A DNA stretch of 64,000 nt from Tritrichomonas musculus. Lineage: Eukaryota; Parabasalia; Tritrichomonadida; Tritrichomonadidae. Positions 1 to 10,500 of this stretch are shown piece by piece. The notes under the pieces were generated by a model. The model ran no database searches and had not been told where the DNA came from. It saw only the letters and a list, made by a program, of their open reading frames with translations. Location of the stretch: contig JAPFFF010000004.1 in the NCBI GenBank assembly GCA_039105265.1, positions 5,678,501 through 5,742,500 of the forward strand, read 5' to 3'. The translations under genes and the position numbers were made by a program. Each line of letters starts with the position of its first letter. Positions within the stretch are counted from its first letter, which is position 1.

Positions 1-187
1 TTTCTTTTATTATCAATTTACTCCTTATGCAGTAGTCGTTAACTTGAGATCAAAACCAATTTCAAGATTTATTGGAATGACATTTGGGGTTTTGGCTGGA
101 GGCTTTGCAATTACCACATTACTTGATAACTTCTTATATAGTATCGCTGGCGCGAAAAAACAGACACCAATTGCCGAAGATGAATGA
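1..187 (+). CDS. ERGIC/Erv41-Erv46 family cargo receptor, C-terminal end (partial)
   Basis: Reading from base 2 gives 61 codons ending in TGA at 185-187; the 5' part lies outside the window. The peptide starts FFYYQFTPYAVVVN, then has a hydrophobic stretch with GGFAITTLLDNFLYS and a short polar tail ending IAEDE. This fits the C-terminus of ERGIC2/ERGIC3 (Erv41/Erv46): an F-Y-x-F-x-P-x-x-V motif at the end of the lumenal domain, then the second membrane segment with G-G-x-F and D-x-x-x-Y. Known role of the family: cargo receptors cycling between ER and Golgi in COPII/COPI vesicles. The assignment rests on this short tail only. A different two-span secretory membrane protein is possible but less likely. 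Confidence 0.7.
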   Translation, partial: FFYYQFTPYAVVVNLRSKPISRFIGMTFGVLAGGFAITTLLDNFLYSIAGAKKQTPIAEDE

Positions 188-275
188 ATTGATGCGTTTT
201 ACACTATTTAATTTCTATTTTATAAAAAATGATACATAGAGTATATTTTTCAAAAAATTTATAGATCACTTTTCT

Positions 276-542
276 TTATTTTCTTTTACGCTCTTCTAAG
301 CCACCATTAAAATACTTATTTAAAACGTCTTGTAAAACTGTTAGTTCTAAGGCAGCAATGGAAAGTAATGTTAAATAACTATGAAGTTTGAGATTATCTG
401 GTGGTCCCATTACTTTAAAAGAATCATTAATATTCAGGATTAATAAAACTTCTGTCATTTAAAATAAACCGGATCTCATTATATCATTCTTCAAATATTC
501 ACTTGCTTCATCTAATGACTTAATAGAATAGAATTTCGACAT
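276..542 (-). pseudogene. Small hypothetical protein split by an in-frame stop
   Basis: Two short ORFs lie in the same minus-strand frame. The first has an ATG at 540-542, encodes 27 residues (MSKFYSIKSLDEASEYLKND and on) and stops at TAA 459-461. The next codon is ATG (456-458), which opens 60 residues ending GGLEERKRK at 276. The frame is also open upstream of the first ATG for about 15 codons (IWYIFSIIDEIRNSY). Both halves look like real protein: mixed helical sequence with no low complexity. Possible readings are a gene broken by one stop, a sequencing error, or two tiny ORFs. I do not recognise the family. It sits convergent to the ERGIC-type gene. Confidence 0.35.
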
Positions 543-719
543 ATAACTATTTCTAATCTCATCAATTATTGAAAATATATACCAGATCCAGAAACTTCAA
601 AATTTATAAAAATTCTCATCTTACACTCATTGGTTTAATTTATAGAATTAAAATTAAACAGTAATTAAAAAGCCAAAAAAAAGAAAAATTGATTATTTGT
701 TTATGATATTTAATTATAT

Positions 720-1016
720 TTACTTTTTAACTTTATATGAAATTTTTGCGGAAATTTTAGTTCCAGTTGAATCGCCATTTAATCCTGCGGATTTTAAAAG
801 AGAACTGGTAGCTTTCCTAGAGATATCTACTGTAACATAATCATAATCTTTCTTTTTGGTATTCGATTTTTCCTTTTTTGTTTTTTCATCGCTTTGTCTT
901 TTTTTGTTTACGCTTTTCCTTCTCGATGATCTTCTTCTTTCTATCGAATCGTCAAGATCTCGATCTATTTTTTCTTGTGTTTCTTTTGAGTATGATCTTT
1001 TCTTCCTGTCGCTCAT
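720..1016 (-). CDS. Small basic protein of unknown function
   Basis: 98 residues from an ATG at 1014-1016. The first 55 residues are very rich in Lys, Arg, Ser and Glu (MSDRKKRSYSKETQEKIDRD, then runs such as ERRRSSRRKS and KKKDYDY). The last 45 are less charged (VTVDISRKATSSLLKSAGLN, ending ISAKISYKVKK). The basic front looks disordered and could serve as a nuclear localisation or nucleic-acid-binding tail (inference). No known domain is recognised. The leader is short and has a Myb-like promoter motif just upstream. It is transcribed in the same direction as IFT46, about 170 bp downstream of that gene's stop. Confidence 0.55.
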   Translation of the reverse strand: MSDRKKRSYSKETQEKIDRDLDDSIERRRSSRRKSVNKKRQSDEKTKKEKSNTKKKDYDYVTVDISRKATSSLLKSAGLNGDSTGTKISAKISYKVKK

Positions 1017-1036
1017 TTTTAAGTCTGTAAAAATTC

Positions 1037-1044
1037 AAACGGTT
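1037..1044 (-). promoter_or_regulatory. M3-like (Myb recognition) promoter motif
   Basis: On the minus strand the bases read AACCGTTT, about 20 bp upstream of the ATG of the small basic protein. This matches the M3 core promoter element described in Trichomonas vaginalis (D-R-C-S-G-Y-T-D). A CCTTTTT string, like the M5 element, lies a few bases further upstream at 1050-1056. That order differs from what is known, since M5 normally overlaps the transcription start. Short motif, so chance is a real alternative. Confidence 0.3.
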
Positions 1045-1186
1045 TGTTTAAAAAGGAAAATACGATAAAACATCAAATTTTTACCATAACGATAAAAATA
1101 AAAATATAAAATATGATACACTTTTATTATGCCAATATTTTTCATGTCGCTTTTATATTTTGCAGCAAACATTATTACTTCTGAAA

Positions 1187-2065
1187 TTATTTCGTTGGAG
1201 TAGGTGCTCTTTGCGATTGGAAATATTGGTTTCCTTCGAATTGAGCATATAAAGAAAACAAATGATGTAACGATTCGATAATGTTTCCACGAACTGGAAT
1301 TTCGAGTAATGAACAAATTACTTTTGCATAATCTTCAAAACTCAAATCCATTTCCGCACTTGGCAATGGAACTGCGTTTAAAGTTTCTTCAAATTCCTCT
1401 GGCCATGGCTCCATCAACTGTTCAAGTTCTGGCATTTTACTTGAGTAAATAAAAGTTGGAGGTGGCCTATTTCGATGAACTTCTTCAATTGATTCAAGCC
1501 ATGACATCAATGCCTTTCTATTCTTTTGCGGGTTTTCTATAAAACCTATATATCCATCTCCTTCGTTTGCAGGTGAATTAATTCCATATTGTTCGCGTAA
1601 TTCCATTCTTAATATCTGTGGATTACTCTGTGAGATAGAAGGCTCGTCAACAATGACGAGACCTAAATCATCCATTTCGCCATCAGGCCTTGGAACCTTA
1701 ATAAATGCATCTATTGCACCGATTGCTGGAACAAGATCCGGAATAAATGGTTTCCAGTGAACTGAAATCTCGACTGGTTCAGGCTGGAACTTTGAAATAA
1801 GAGAGAAAAGTGAAGCCATATCAGAACCTTCTGCAATATCGTCATCATTTAAATTTGAATTCGCTTGTTGTGGATAAGAACTTCGGTAATGATCATAATT
1901 TCCTCCATTATTTAAATCGTCATCGCTATTTGCGTTTAATGAATAAGGTTGATAATTCTGAGAATTTTGAACAATAGAATCGTAGTTTCCCGAATCACTC
2001 AATTTGGCTCCTCCTATATTTAGATCAAGCCCACTGTCGTTATCACCATCTTCTTCGTAAGACAT
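1187..2065 (-). CDS. IFT46: Intraflagellar transport protein 46
   Basis: 292 residues. The ATG at 2063-2065 is the best start; the frame is open for three more codons but only to a TTG. The first 90 residues are acidic, Asn/Ser-rich and probably disordered. The conserved core begins near residue 90 and contains KPFIPDLVPAIGAIDAFIKV, PRPDGEMDDLGLVIVDEPS, then a W-L-E-S-I-x-E-x-H-R-x-x-P-P motif, PWPEEFEETL, LPSAEMDLS and SLHHLFSLYAQF. These are the signature blocks of IFT46 in order. Known role: IFT46 is a subunit of the IFT-B core that carries cargo into flagella, so the organism builds flagella. It acts at the basal body and axoneme. Length is slightly under that of animal IFT46 (about 300 residues). 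Confidence 0.95.
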   Translation of the reverse strand: MSYEEDGDNDSGLDLNIGGAKLSDSGNYDSIVQNSQNYQPYSLNANSDDDLNNGGNYDHYRSSYPQQANSNLNDDDIAEGSDMASLFSLISKFQPEPVEISVHWKPFIPDLVPAIGAIDAFIKVPRPDGEMDDLGLVIVDEPSISQSNPQILRMELREQYGINSPANEGDGYIGFIENPQKNRKALMSWLESIEEVHRNRPPPTFIYSSKMPELEQLMEPWPEEFEETLNAVPLPSAEMDLSFEDYAKVICSLLEIPVRGNIIESLHHLFSLYAQFEGNQYFQSQRAPTPTK

Positions 2066-2074
2066 TTGAGCCAA

Positions 2075-2879
2075 ATATAAACGTATAATATTTGTCGGTT
2101 TTTCACATGCACGTTTAAAATTCTTTTTGAATTGTTCGTTTTTTTTTGAATGCTCATCCTATTGAATTGAATAATGAAAAAATTGAAAATTATTTATAAT
2201 ATTTCTTGATTTCAAATTAATACTTAAAAATAAAAATTATATTTTAGTATTTACTATACATAACAATATATTAAAATTATTTATAATATTATTCTTTAAA
2301 AATATCTATAAATGCCACACATAATATGTTTACATAGCATTATTTGAGCTTCACCAATCATTCATATTATTTTTTCTCTTTATAATCTTTTATAACTTTC
2401 TTTTTTATCCTCATCTTCCTTATATTTCATAAATTTTCTCATATCATATGTATTTAAAACTATTTCTTGTTTCAAAAAAATGTACAAATCAATACTTATA
2501 TTTGAAACTTTTATACGCATATGATTTGGCAAAAAATAAGTTGTAATAAACCTTTTCTAATATACTTTTTTTATATAATCTCAATTGGCTTAAAAATAAA
2601 TATAATGCTCTCAATCTACCATTATGCATTAATAGCATAAGAGATTAAAATATAAAATCAAGAATATTTTGATTAGTCGATTTTGAAAAACTGATAAAAT
2701 GATGAATGTTTTAAATATTGAATATATGAGTCAATATAGGAAAGGTTATATTTTCATTTGTTCTAATGCATTGAAAAAGGCTAATTTCTTAATTTTGATC
2801 ATTTAAAAGCTATTTTTTTCCAATCAGATGATTTTGGAATTACTTCATTTCCCCATATTTAAAATTATTATAAAGTAAT
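2075..2879. other. AT-rich intergenic stretch
   Basis: About 800 bases between the divergent starts of IFT46 and the decayed vWFA gene. Mostly A/T with short homopolymer runs. No ORF with coding character, no RNA gene and no clear repeat were seen. The IFT46 promoter must lie at its left end, but no Inr match was found there. Confidence 0.5.
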
Positions 2880-4960
2880 GGTGCACAAATCGGTTCAGAT
2901 TGCTTATTTGAGCAAGAACAAAAGGAAATCATTCAAAGCTGCATCATGACATGCTTCCAGAGTGGGATGTCAATTTTTGGGATTGGAATAGGAATCTATC
3001 CAAGCGGAATCATTGACTTGTTCCCACAAACAATTTATGCTTCAAATCCGAATGATCTGATTCAAGGAATTGCTTCATGTTTCGGTGATGGAGCGAATGA
3101 GTTATATGGCACAGAAATCAAAAGACTTGCAAAACATTTGAAAATTTGATATCGAAACAGAATGAGCCAGTTTTCAAAGAACTCAAAAATGAACTAAATG
3201 AAGTGATCCATTCAATGGATGCTTTCTCTGACATGCACAACGAAGAACAAGAGCAACGAAATGGCAAGAATGAACTAGTAAATCCAACAGGAAAGAGCAC
3301 TGAAATGTATGCCAAAGACATTCTTCAAGGACAAAAGATTCTCATCGTCATGTTTACGATTGCATTCTGAATGAGAAGGAAGACAATCGCGTCTCTTACA
3401 AATTCTTGGACCGTCCTCCAGATGACAAGAATGAATTATGCGTTAAAAAAGCGGTTGAACTCAAAAATGTCCTTGATTATGAAGAAGCGATTTCAGAATT
3501 GGCGAGGCAGACGGCAGCGGGGAAGTGCGACTGCCATGCGATGTGGATCATTTCGTGTCTTCCTTATGACATGAAACTGCCTTACGGAGGCGATCAACGT
3601 TATCTTGCAGGAGTTCTGGGAGAAGGGAGGCTCGCTTGTCTTATTTGCTGAGAGCGACGAGCTCACGTATCAATCAAACGAAATTTTGGCAAGATTGAGA
3701 TTTCCAGACGACAAGAAAACGAACTTAAAACTGGGTGAAAATCACGTTGGCGAAAAGTTCCTCAAAGGCGATCGTTCAGGAAAGCTTGGCAAACCGGGCG
3801 TCTTCAATAAAGCGAATGTCATGATCTTGCTGAAATTTACGATTTCATTTGCACCGGATGACAAGTCGATATACGAGCCGTTTGTGCCATTCATGAAAGA
3901 CTCAGATAATGGAATCAGCGCGCTTTTCTACCAAGGAGACAATCCGGAAACGGGCGATCCGAGAGACAGACGAGGCGACATCACTGTTGATTGTGGCTAC
4001 ACAAAATTATTCACACAATTGACAGAAAAAGGAACTTATCGTTCCATCCAAAACATTGCTGCATGGACGGCTCAATGAGAGATGAGGAGACAAAGAAAAG
4101 GCTTCAGTAATCCCAAAGATTATTCGAAAAGAAAGTACTTGAAATCAAACCTCCAAAAGAACCTCCTCCAAAAATTAGATTTAGGAACCGAAAACCGCCA
4201 GAAAACAAATATGCTCAATACAACCGTCGATTATTCGCAGTTGGTGCATCAAAATCAGTTCAAAATGAAGTTTTATGTCACAATTCTGTTCGCAAAATAT
4301 TCGAAGAACATTATAAAGAAGGCGACGTGATCATTCAATGGAACGACTTGGCTAATTACGAACACATTAAAGAGCATCACATTATGGAGGTACAAATACT
4401 TGCGCCGTTGCTAAATTGATTGCAAGAAAGAAAGAAATTCTTCGTGAACATTTCATTCTGGTAACAGATGGACAAGTTGAATAAAAGTTATTCAAGAATG
4501 CGTCAAAATTATTAATGGAAACGAAATTCAATTTAAATACGTTACAACTTACATAATTGGAGAATTTGGCGATTTGTCAGTTGGAGCTTCGTTCTCTCGA
4601 AATTGCGGAAATGAAATGATTGAAGTAAAAAGCGAAGATGTTTGGAAGAAATATATTGCCGCTGAGGAATCTGATTTCTTGGAGCTTGATAATATTGATT
4701 CAATTAACAGTGTGCAAATGTTTAATGAAAAGCATTCATCATTATTCGATACAACCAAACAAAATTGTCCTGGAACAAAAGGAGATGAAGAATTAGCTAG
4801 AAAATACAATGATCTACTTAACGGTTTACAAGAGACACAAGACTTTGATTTGGCGACTAAAACACGAATTGAAAGACTAACTGGTATGGCGACAGGAGCT
4901 ATTGAAAATGTATTTGATAATGCAAAATTAACAGCTATGAAATATGACATTGGACCATAA
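2880..4960 (+). pseudogene. Decayed large gene with vWFA-like domains
   Basis: At least six consecutive reading-frame pieces on the plus strand give matching protein character but are broken by stops and frame changes (for example a TGA at 3147-3149, a stop near 3370, a frame change near 3640, stops at 4076-4078 and about 4110, and another break near 4480). The first piece has a Cys-rich helix followed by SIFGIGIGIYPSGIIDLFP and SNPNDLIQGIASCFGDG, like the end of a von Willebrand factor A-type fold. The middle pieces are charged. Later pieces read GGTNTCAVAKLI and HFILVTDGQV, the TDG strand typical of vWFA domains, then YIIGEFGDLSVGASFSR. The intact parent was probably a very large cytoplasmic protein with more than one vWFA domain. 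No start ATG or promoter can be defined. GC content is higher from about 3500 to 4080 than around it. Confidence 0.65.
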
Positions 4961-5038
4961 TAACATTTAAAAATTAAAGAATATCAATATAATATATAAG
5001 TTAACATAATATTAGTAAAAATAGATAACTAAAAAACG

Positions 5039-5064
<26 letters not shown>
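5039..5064. repeat. Poly-T run of 26
   Basis: An uninterrupted T run in the short gap between the decayed vWFA gene and the amidohydrolase gene. A second run (A14-15) lies near 5175. Similar A/T homopolymers mark several other intergenic gaps here (18270s, 22184 on, 38261 on, 57999-58030). Confidence 0.9.
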
Positions 5065-5070
<6 letters not shown>

Positions 5071-5249
5071 GACTAGGATGCTCTGTTAATTGATTATTTT
5101 AACCTTTGATTTCAAACAAAATGAATCCACACAAAGGAAATCCATTTCATTTAAAAATCAATAACATTTATACAAAAAAAAAAAAAAATATTTAGCTGAT
5201 TAAAAAATTTTGTGGTTTAAGTAAATAGTAATATAATAGAATGAAAAAA

Positions 5250-6833
5250 TCAATGTTTTTCAGAACGAGCTCCTGTAGCTACAATTTCTTTAGCATTCTT
5301 CCTATATTCCAAAAATTCTTTGGTCAATTTCATGATTTGCTCTTTGGTTTTATTTGCATCGAATTGAATGTTTTCAGTAAATTGGTGGTTTCTAACAAGT
5401 TCAACACCACTGCTTATTACATATGATATCTCATTACCAGCTGAAGCCCAAATCAACATTTCTGCACAGTTTTCGAGATGTGTTGGCGTCATATTTGAAC
5501 TTGTTGTATCAACAAGAACAAAATCTGCATAATAATTTTTCTGCAATCTTCCAACTTTTATCTCAAGAATATCACCTGGGATTCTTGTAATTCTTTCAAG
5601 CGATTGCATTGAAGTAAACAATGGTTGTCGATCTTTTCCTCGGAAGTATTGTTCGGTAAGTTTAGTTGCAGCTAAGATATTCTGATTATCAGCAGATCCT
5701 GTTCCATCAGTTGAAATTGCTACAGGAATTCCAAGTTCAACCATTCTTCTTATAGGTGGCATTCCAGATGAAAGAATTGTGTTAGCTAATGGATTGTGAA
5801 CAACTTTAGCACCTGTTTTTGCAAGAAGTTCTAAATCATGATCTGTACAATTGACTTGATGAGCTAAAACGCTTCTATTATCTAAAAATCCGATTCGATT
5901 GAAATATTCAACTGGTGTTTCTTTGTAATTTTCAACAAACCATTTTGTTGTACCTGGTTCTTCTGAAGAGTGAATGTGAACTAGCGTATCGTGATCTCTA
6001 GACCATTTTTTGATGGCAGTCAGGATCTCTTGTCCATTACTAAAGCATTGATCAGCTCCAGCAACAACAAATGTTCTTTCTGAATTATATGATTTCAATA
6101 CTTCATATGCATCATTTAGTCTATTAACTGCATCCTCTGGCTTGTCAAGAATTCGTGGATCATAGTTTCTGTCTTGGGCTCCAATTGCAATTAACATTTT
6201 TGTTCCAGCTTCCTCATTAGCACGAAATACTTCAGCGACATGGTATTTATTGAAGTTGCAATGATGAACCATATTAGTTGTAATACCAAATGTTAGATCA
6301 TCGAGACGTGCTTTACGATACAATATGATATGGGCTCTTTCACCATGACGTTGTTTCAAATCTTCTATATTTTCATTAATAAATCCTGAAAAAGGGTTTA
6401 CACATTTGTCAAGCCATTCTGTAAGTTGAGCTTCTTTATTTAATCCAGCAATTACTGATTCGTGATCATGTCCATGGGCTTTGACGAAACCTGGGACAAG
6501 AACACCATTTAAGCAAGGTATTGGATTTTCTGATGATACTGGAATAAAAGGATGAGGATCAGCAAGACCAAATATCTTAATATCTGGATGTTCTTTTACA
6601 ATTTGTTTTCCAAATTCAGTTGTATAATGCTTGCATTCTACAATATGATCATTTTCACTTAATACATAACCATCTTCTATGCGTGTATAAACTGATTCTT
6701 GATCATCTGAAAATGGAAGGACAAAATGAGCTCGAATTATTGAAAATCCGACTTGCTTAGGAGGTCTTTTCATATCAGATAAAATGTCCTTGACATTATC
6801 AAGTTGTGAATGGGTTTGTCCATTGGTTTCCAT
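5250..6833 (-). CDS. Amidohydrolase-superfamily deaminase
   Basis: 527 residues from an ATG at 6831-6833. This is a metal-dependent amidohydrolase of the TrzA/guanine deaminase/MTA-SAH deaminase group. After an N-terminal beta part, LVPGFVKAHGHDHES gives the H-x-H metal site (His120, His122). HIHSSEEPGTT carries the third metal ligand (His286/288), VLAHQVN gives His325, and STDGTGSADNQN contains the catalytic Asp376. The C-terminal composite beta part has the usual KVGRLQKNYYADFVLVD motif. Known chemistry: hydrolytic deamination or dechlorination of purine or triazine-like rings. Purine salvage, for example guanine or S-adenosylhomocysteine/methylthioadenosine deamination, is a reasonable guess because trichomonads depend on salvage. 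The exact substrate cannot be read from sequence. The leader is about 8 nt, preceded by an Inr match. Confidence 0.85.
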   Translation of the reverse strand: METNGQTHSQLDNVKDILSDMKRPPKQVGFSIIRAHFVLPFSDDQESVYTRIEDGYVLSENDHIVECKHYTTEFGKQIVKEHPDIKIFGLADPHPFIPVSSENPIPCLNGVLVPGFVKAHGHDHESVIAGLNKEAQLTEWLDKCVNPFSGFINENIEDLKQRHGERAHIILYRKARLDDLTFGITTNMVHHCNFNKYHVAEVFRANEEAGTKMLIAIGAQDRNYDPRILDKPEDAVNRLNDAYEVLKSYNSERTFVVAGADQCFSNGQEILTAIKKWSRDHDTLVHIHSSEEPGTTKWFVENYKETPVEYFNRIGFLDNRSVLAHQVNCTDHDLELLAKTGAKVVHNPLANTILSSGMPPIRRMVELGIPVAISTDGTGSADNQNILAATKLTEQYFRGKDRQPLFTSMQSLERITRIPGDILEIKVGRLQKNYYADFVLVDTTSSNMTPTHLENCAEMLIWASAGNEISYVISSGVELVRNHQFTENIQFDANKTKEQIMKLTKEFLEYRKNAKEIVATGARSEKH

Positions 6834-6839
6834 TATTAA

Positions 6840-6844
6840 AGTGA
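6840..6844 (-). promoter_or_regulatory. Inr match (TCACT)
   Basis: The minus strand reads TCACT just upstream of the amidohydrolase ATG. It fits the trichomonad initiator TCA+1YW and would give an 8 nt leader, typical of parabasalids. Confidence 0.45.
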
Positions 6845-7580
6845 ATAATACTTAACAACGGAGTGATCATATCAAGAAAATAAATTATAATAAAATATCT
6901 TTATATATGATAAAGTTACAAGTAAAATCAGAATTAATTAAAATTAAAATCATTTATTTTTAAACAATTATGCTATAAATAGTGTTTTTTACCATAAATT
7001 TTCTTGTATATATAAAAATGTATATTTTGTATATCTTCTACAAAAATTCAATTAATTGAATTCATTAATTGAATAAGACTTAAAAATTCTTCTCAATTTG
7101 TAACCACAAAATATTCATTAATTGAATGGATATATAGAAATTCTGAACCCAGAATACTTCAAAAATAACAATTCCATTCACAAATGCCTCTTCTCCATAC
7201 TTAAATATCCATATTAAATTTTATATTTTAATTTGACTAATACTGGCCAAATATCTTTTCTTTTTTTCAAACTGAATTCTTTTATAATTATTCAAATTTC
7301 CAATTATCCAATTCCAAATAGTTCATTACTCATTGATTCTTTATATAAATAAGGATTTTGAATGAGTACCTTGCATTTATTTGCATTTGAGATTTGATAT
7401 TATTATAAATGATTTAGCCAAATAAATGCTCTTTTCATCCCTAACATTTCAATATCGCCTGCATATAAAATGCCAATATAAGTTCATAAATATTTATTTA
7501 TGAAAACTGCATAAATGTTGTAATTGGACATATTTCACCATATTTGACCATTATAAATTTACAATATATGAAAATAGCAA
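6845..7580. other. AT-rich intergenic stretch between divergent genes
   Basis: About 735 bases between the amidohydrolase and the MRH-like receptor, which diverge from here. It contains repeated ATTAATTGAAT words near 7050-7130. No ORF, RNA gene or inverted-repeat element was seen. Confidence 0.45.
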
Positions 7581-10500
7581 ATGGATCTATTTTTTATAAT
7601 TCTTTTTTTTGTTTATCCTTTCAATATACCACTTGATAAATATTCTTTTCGGCTTCAAAACATAATATGGAATTTTTCAGATTTTTCACAAATAAGTAAT
7701 ATTTTTCGTTTTAATTTTGATGGCAATGATTATTATTTAACTTTATTCGATATTTTAACAAAATTTGACCTGCCTTTATATTGCAATAGTAATATTTTTT
7801 CTCTTTTTTCAGTTATCATGTGCAATAACATTTCGAAAAAATGCTATCCCCTCGTATCAAATAAAAATTTTGTTGCTAAAAAATTTAAGAATACTAAAAT
7901 TGGTCAAAAAGATAAATATTACTCATATTCAAATGGAATAATATTATCAAAAGATGGAGAACCCGTTTACATTAAAGGACAATATTTTACTTTCAAAATA
8001 ATTTATGAAATATACTGCAACAAAGTAACAAATTCAACTGCCAATTTATTTTTAAATCCAAATGCACAATTAATAAAAGATATCAAAGCATCCAATTCTT
8101 ATCATCTTGTAGTTAAATTAATTTCGCCTTATGGATGTCCATCGCATTTTTCGTTAAAATTACCACAGCCAACACCATATTATAATCCAATTATACCTTT
8201 ATTTTTTAAACAGTATTTAAAAAGCTCCCCACCAGAAATAAATACCAATTTTTCACGTTTAAGCAGCCAATGGCAATATGGAACACGTATTCCGATCAAA
8301 ATATTGCAAAAAAACAGACGAAAAATTTTTATAAAAATTTTTAAAGAAAAAGTTTCTCAAAAAAATTATTTCTTATATTATCAGCCATCAGAAAGAATAT
8401 ATTGTCCTTTCAAAAATGCCTGCTTAGGTGAAACCAACCTCTCGTCGGCTTGGCTCTGTGAAGCTGACCACAAAAAGTGCCAAAATTTTGGTGTTTATTC
8501 AAATTTGACAAAAATTGAAAATTCAAAAAGTGACAATTACTCTGTGACAATCACGCATTATCATCCTTCATTGAGAAGGCAAACGGAAGTCAGACTTGGA
8601 TGCGACAGGTCCTTCCCATCGGGATTCATCAAGTTCAAAGAAGAAGCTGAATTTGTTGCTGATGAAGATTCTTCTCAAAAACTGGTGCTATTTGGTCATA
8701 CCTCTGAAATTTGTGAGAAGAATATTTCTCTCAAAAAGTCGCTATTCAGCAATCAGACGAGGTTCGTGTTCAAGGAAGGCGACTATAAAATTGACATCGA
8801 TATCTCGGACTACAACGGAAACGAGTCGCACTGGGTGGCAAGCGTGGCTGCTTACGGGCCAGTCCACGAGTACCAGCTCCACTTCCAGCCAGCCGGCGGA
8901 ATCCCGTGCCCCGACGGATGCTCTTGCGTAGATCAATTTAAAAATAGTAAAAAGACGAAAAGTGGCAGAAAAGACACATTTGACAGAAAGATAAAAAGTG
9001 ACAGAAAAGACACATTTGACAGAAAAATGAAAGATGATTTTTCTGAGAACTCGACCATTTATCTTTGCCATGAAAAAGTTTGCCATTCTTATGGATTACT
9101 GAGCAAAGGCATCAATTCGTCACTGGCGGCGATTGGCGGCATGAATGGCGGCGTCAGTGTCTTCTACAGAGGAAGCATGAATCGCTCAGCGGTTGTCACT
9201 TTTGAGTGCGACCGATCGCAGGAAGCCTCGCTGCGCATGCCAACCGGCGTCAAGCTCTTCGGCGACACTCTCCACTTCTCAGTCGGCGCGAGTGACGCGT
9301 GCCCGTTTTCCGATGTCCCAGATCCATCGCCGCTCCCGTCGGTCCACATTCCGATGCCGAAGAACACCTCTGCAACGCCAACGCCGAGTCCCCTTCTGAG
9401 CCCGAACTTCTTTGTCAGGAACTTGACGCACTACATCTCGCTGCCCGTTGACACGCTGGAGCAGCCCGTTTTCAGGGGCGGCCTTCCTCTCCTCGTCGAC
9501 ATGGAGCTCGGCGTGATGTACAGCGAGTTCTCGCCGTGGGGGCTCCTCGAGTGCCCCGACGGATGGATCTGCACCGCCGGGCAGCAGGCCAACCTCTGGG
9601 GGTGCTGGATGCAGCCCAAGGAAGCCGGCCAAAACTCGCCCGACTTCCCCTACTGCCACCCAATCGGCGACAAGCGGATCTGCTCGAATCTGGCTCCAAT
9701 TGCGCCGAACAACCTTGATCGCGGCGTGACGATGAAGTACTGCGGCGCGCACGCGATGTTCTCCGAGATGAGAGTCGAGTGCGACAGGAAGGGCTCGCCG
9801 GCGGCCCTCTCGCTGCACGGCGCGAGCACGATCTTTCACAGGTCTCTAAACGGTCACTATGTTTCATATAACATGTCATCTTCACTGGTGTGTCCGAAGG
9901 AGTTCACTGTCATTCCACTCCCGTCGCCAAAACCGTCACCAGGGCCCCCAATTGACCCCACAAAATCTGTCAAATACACCTTTCAATCTTCTGTTCAGAA
10001 CTCGACGAGGATCGACGTTGACATGAGGACCTTCCAGCAGTCGCAGCAGTGGACTGTTTTCACTGAGAACGAGCTTTTTGAGTTGAGTTTCATCATATTC
10101 AATCCAAGTCAGCAAGTGAAGTGTCCTATCAATTTTGAATGCATCGATTCAAATGAGTCAAACATTTGGAAGTGCAGTAAAAAAAGAGAGTGCTACTCAC
10201 TCGGCGATTCACGGTGCAATCTATCGTTTGCACTGAACGATGAAAATGACATCAAAAAAGGAATTTCAGTGGTTTACGATGGCGGTTATGGCGGTTTTTC
10301 ATTTGAAGTTGTGATGATTTGTGATGAATCACGGAAAGACAAACTGCTCGAATTTGGCAAGGTTAATTATATTAACTCTCAAAATTTGACGGTTTCGGTT
10401 TCGGTTTTGACAAGTTTTGCTTGCCCAGTGCAAGTTGAAGATGTAGTTGACGATGAAATGAGGGTCTCGCCTGGCTCGATGTTCATTCTTGCTCTCTTGA

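Noticed and set aside
1035-1316. 93-codon minus-strand ORF overlapping the end of IFT46
   Set aside because: Out of frame with IFT46, low-complexity Tyr/Phe-rich end; a shadow.
2066-2074. TTG start for IFT46
   Set aside because: Eukaryotic gene with an ATG three codons downstream.
5039-5064. Poly-T as a transcription terminator
   Set aside because: Similar runs occur in many gaps regardless of gene direction; no evidence for such a role with polymerase II.
9164-9885. Several ORFs on both strands in the GC-rich part of the receptor gene
   Set aside because: GC-rich coding DNA has few stops in other frames; Arg/Ala-rich translations without domains.
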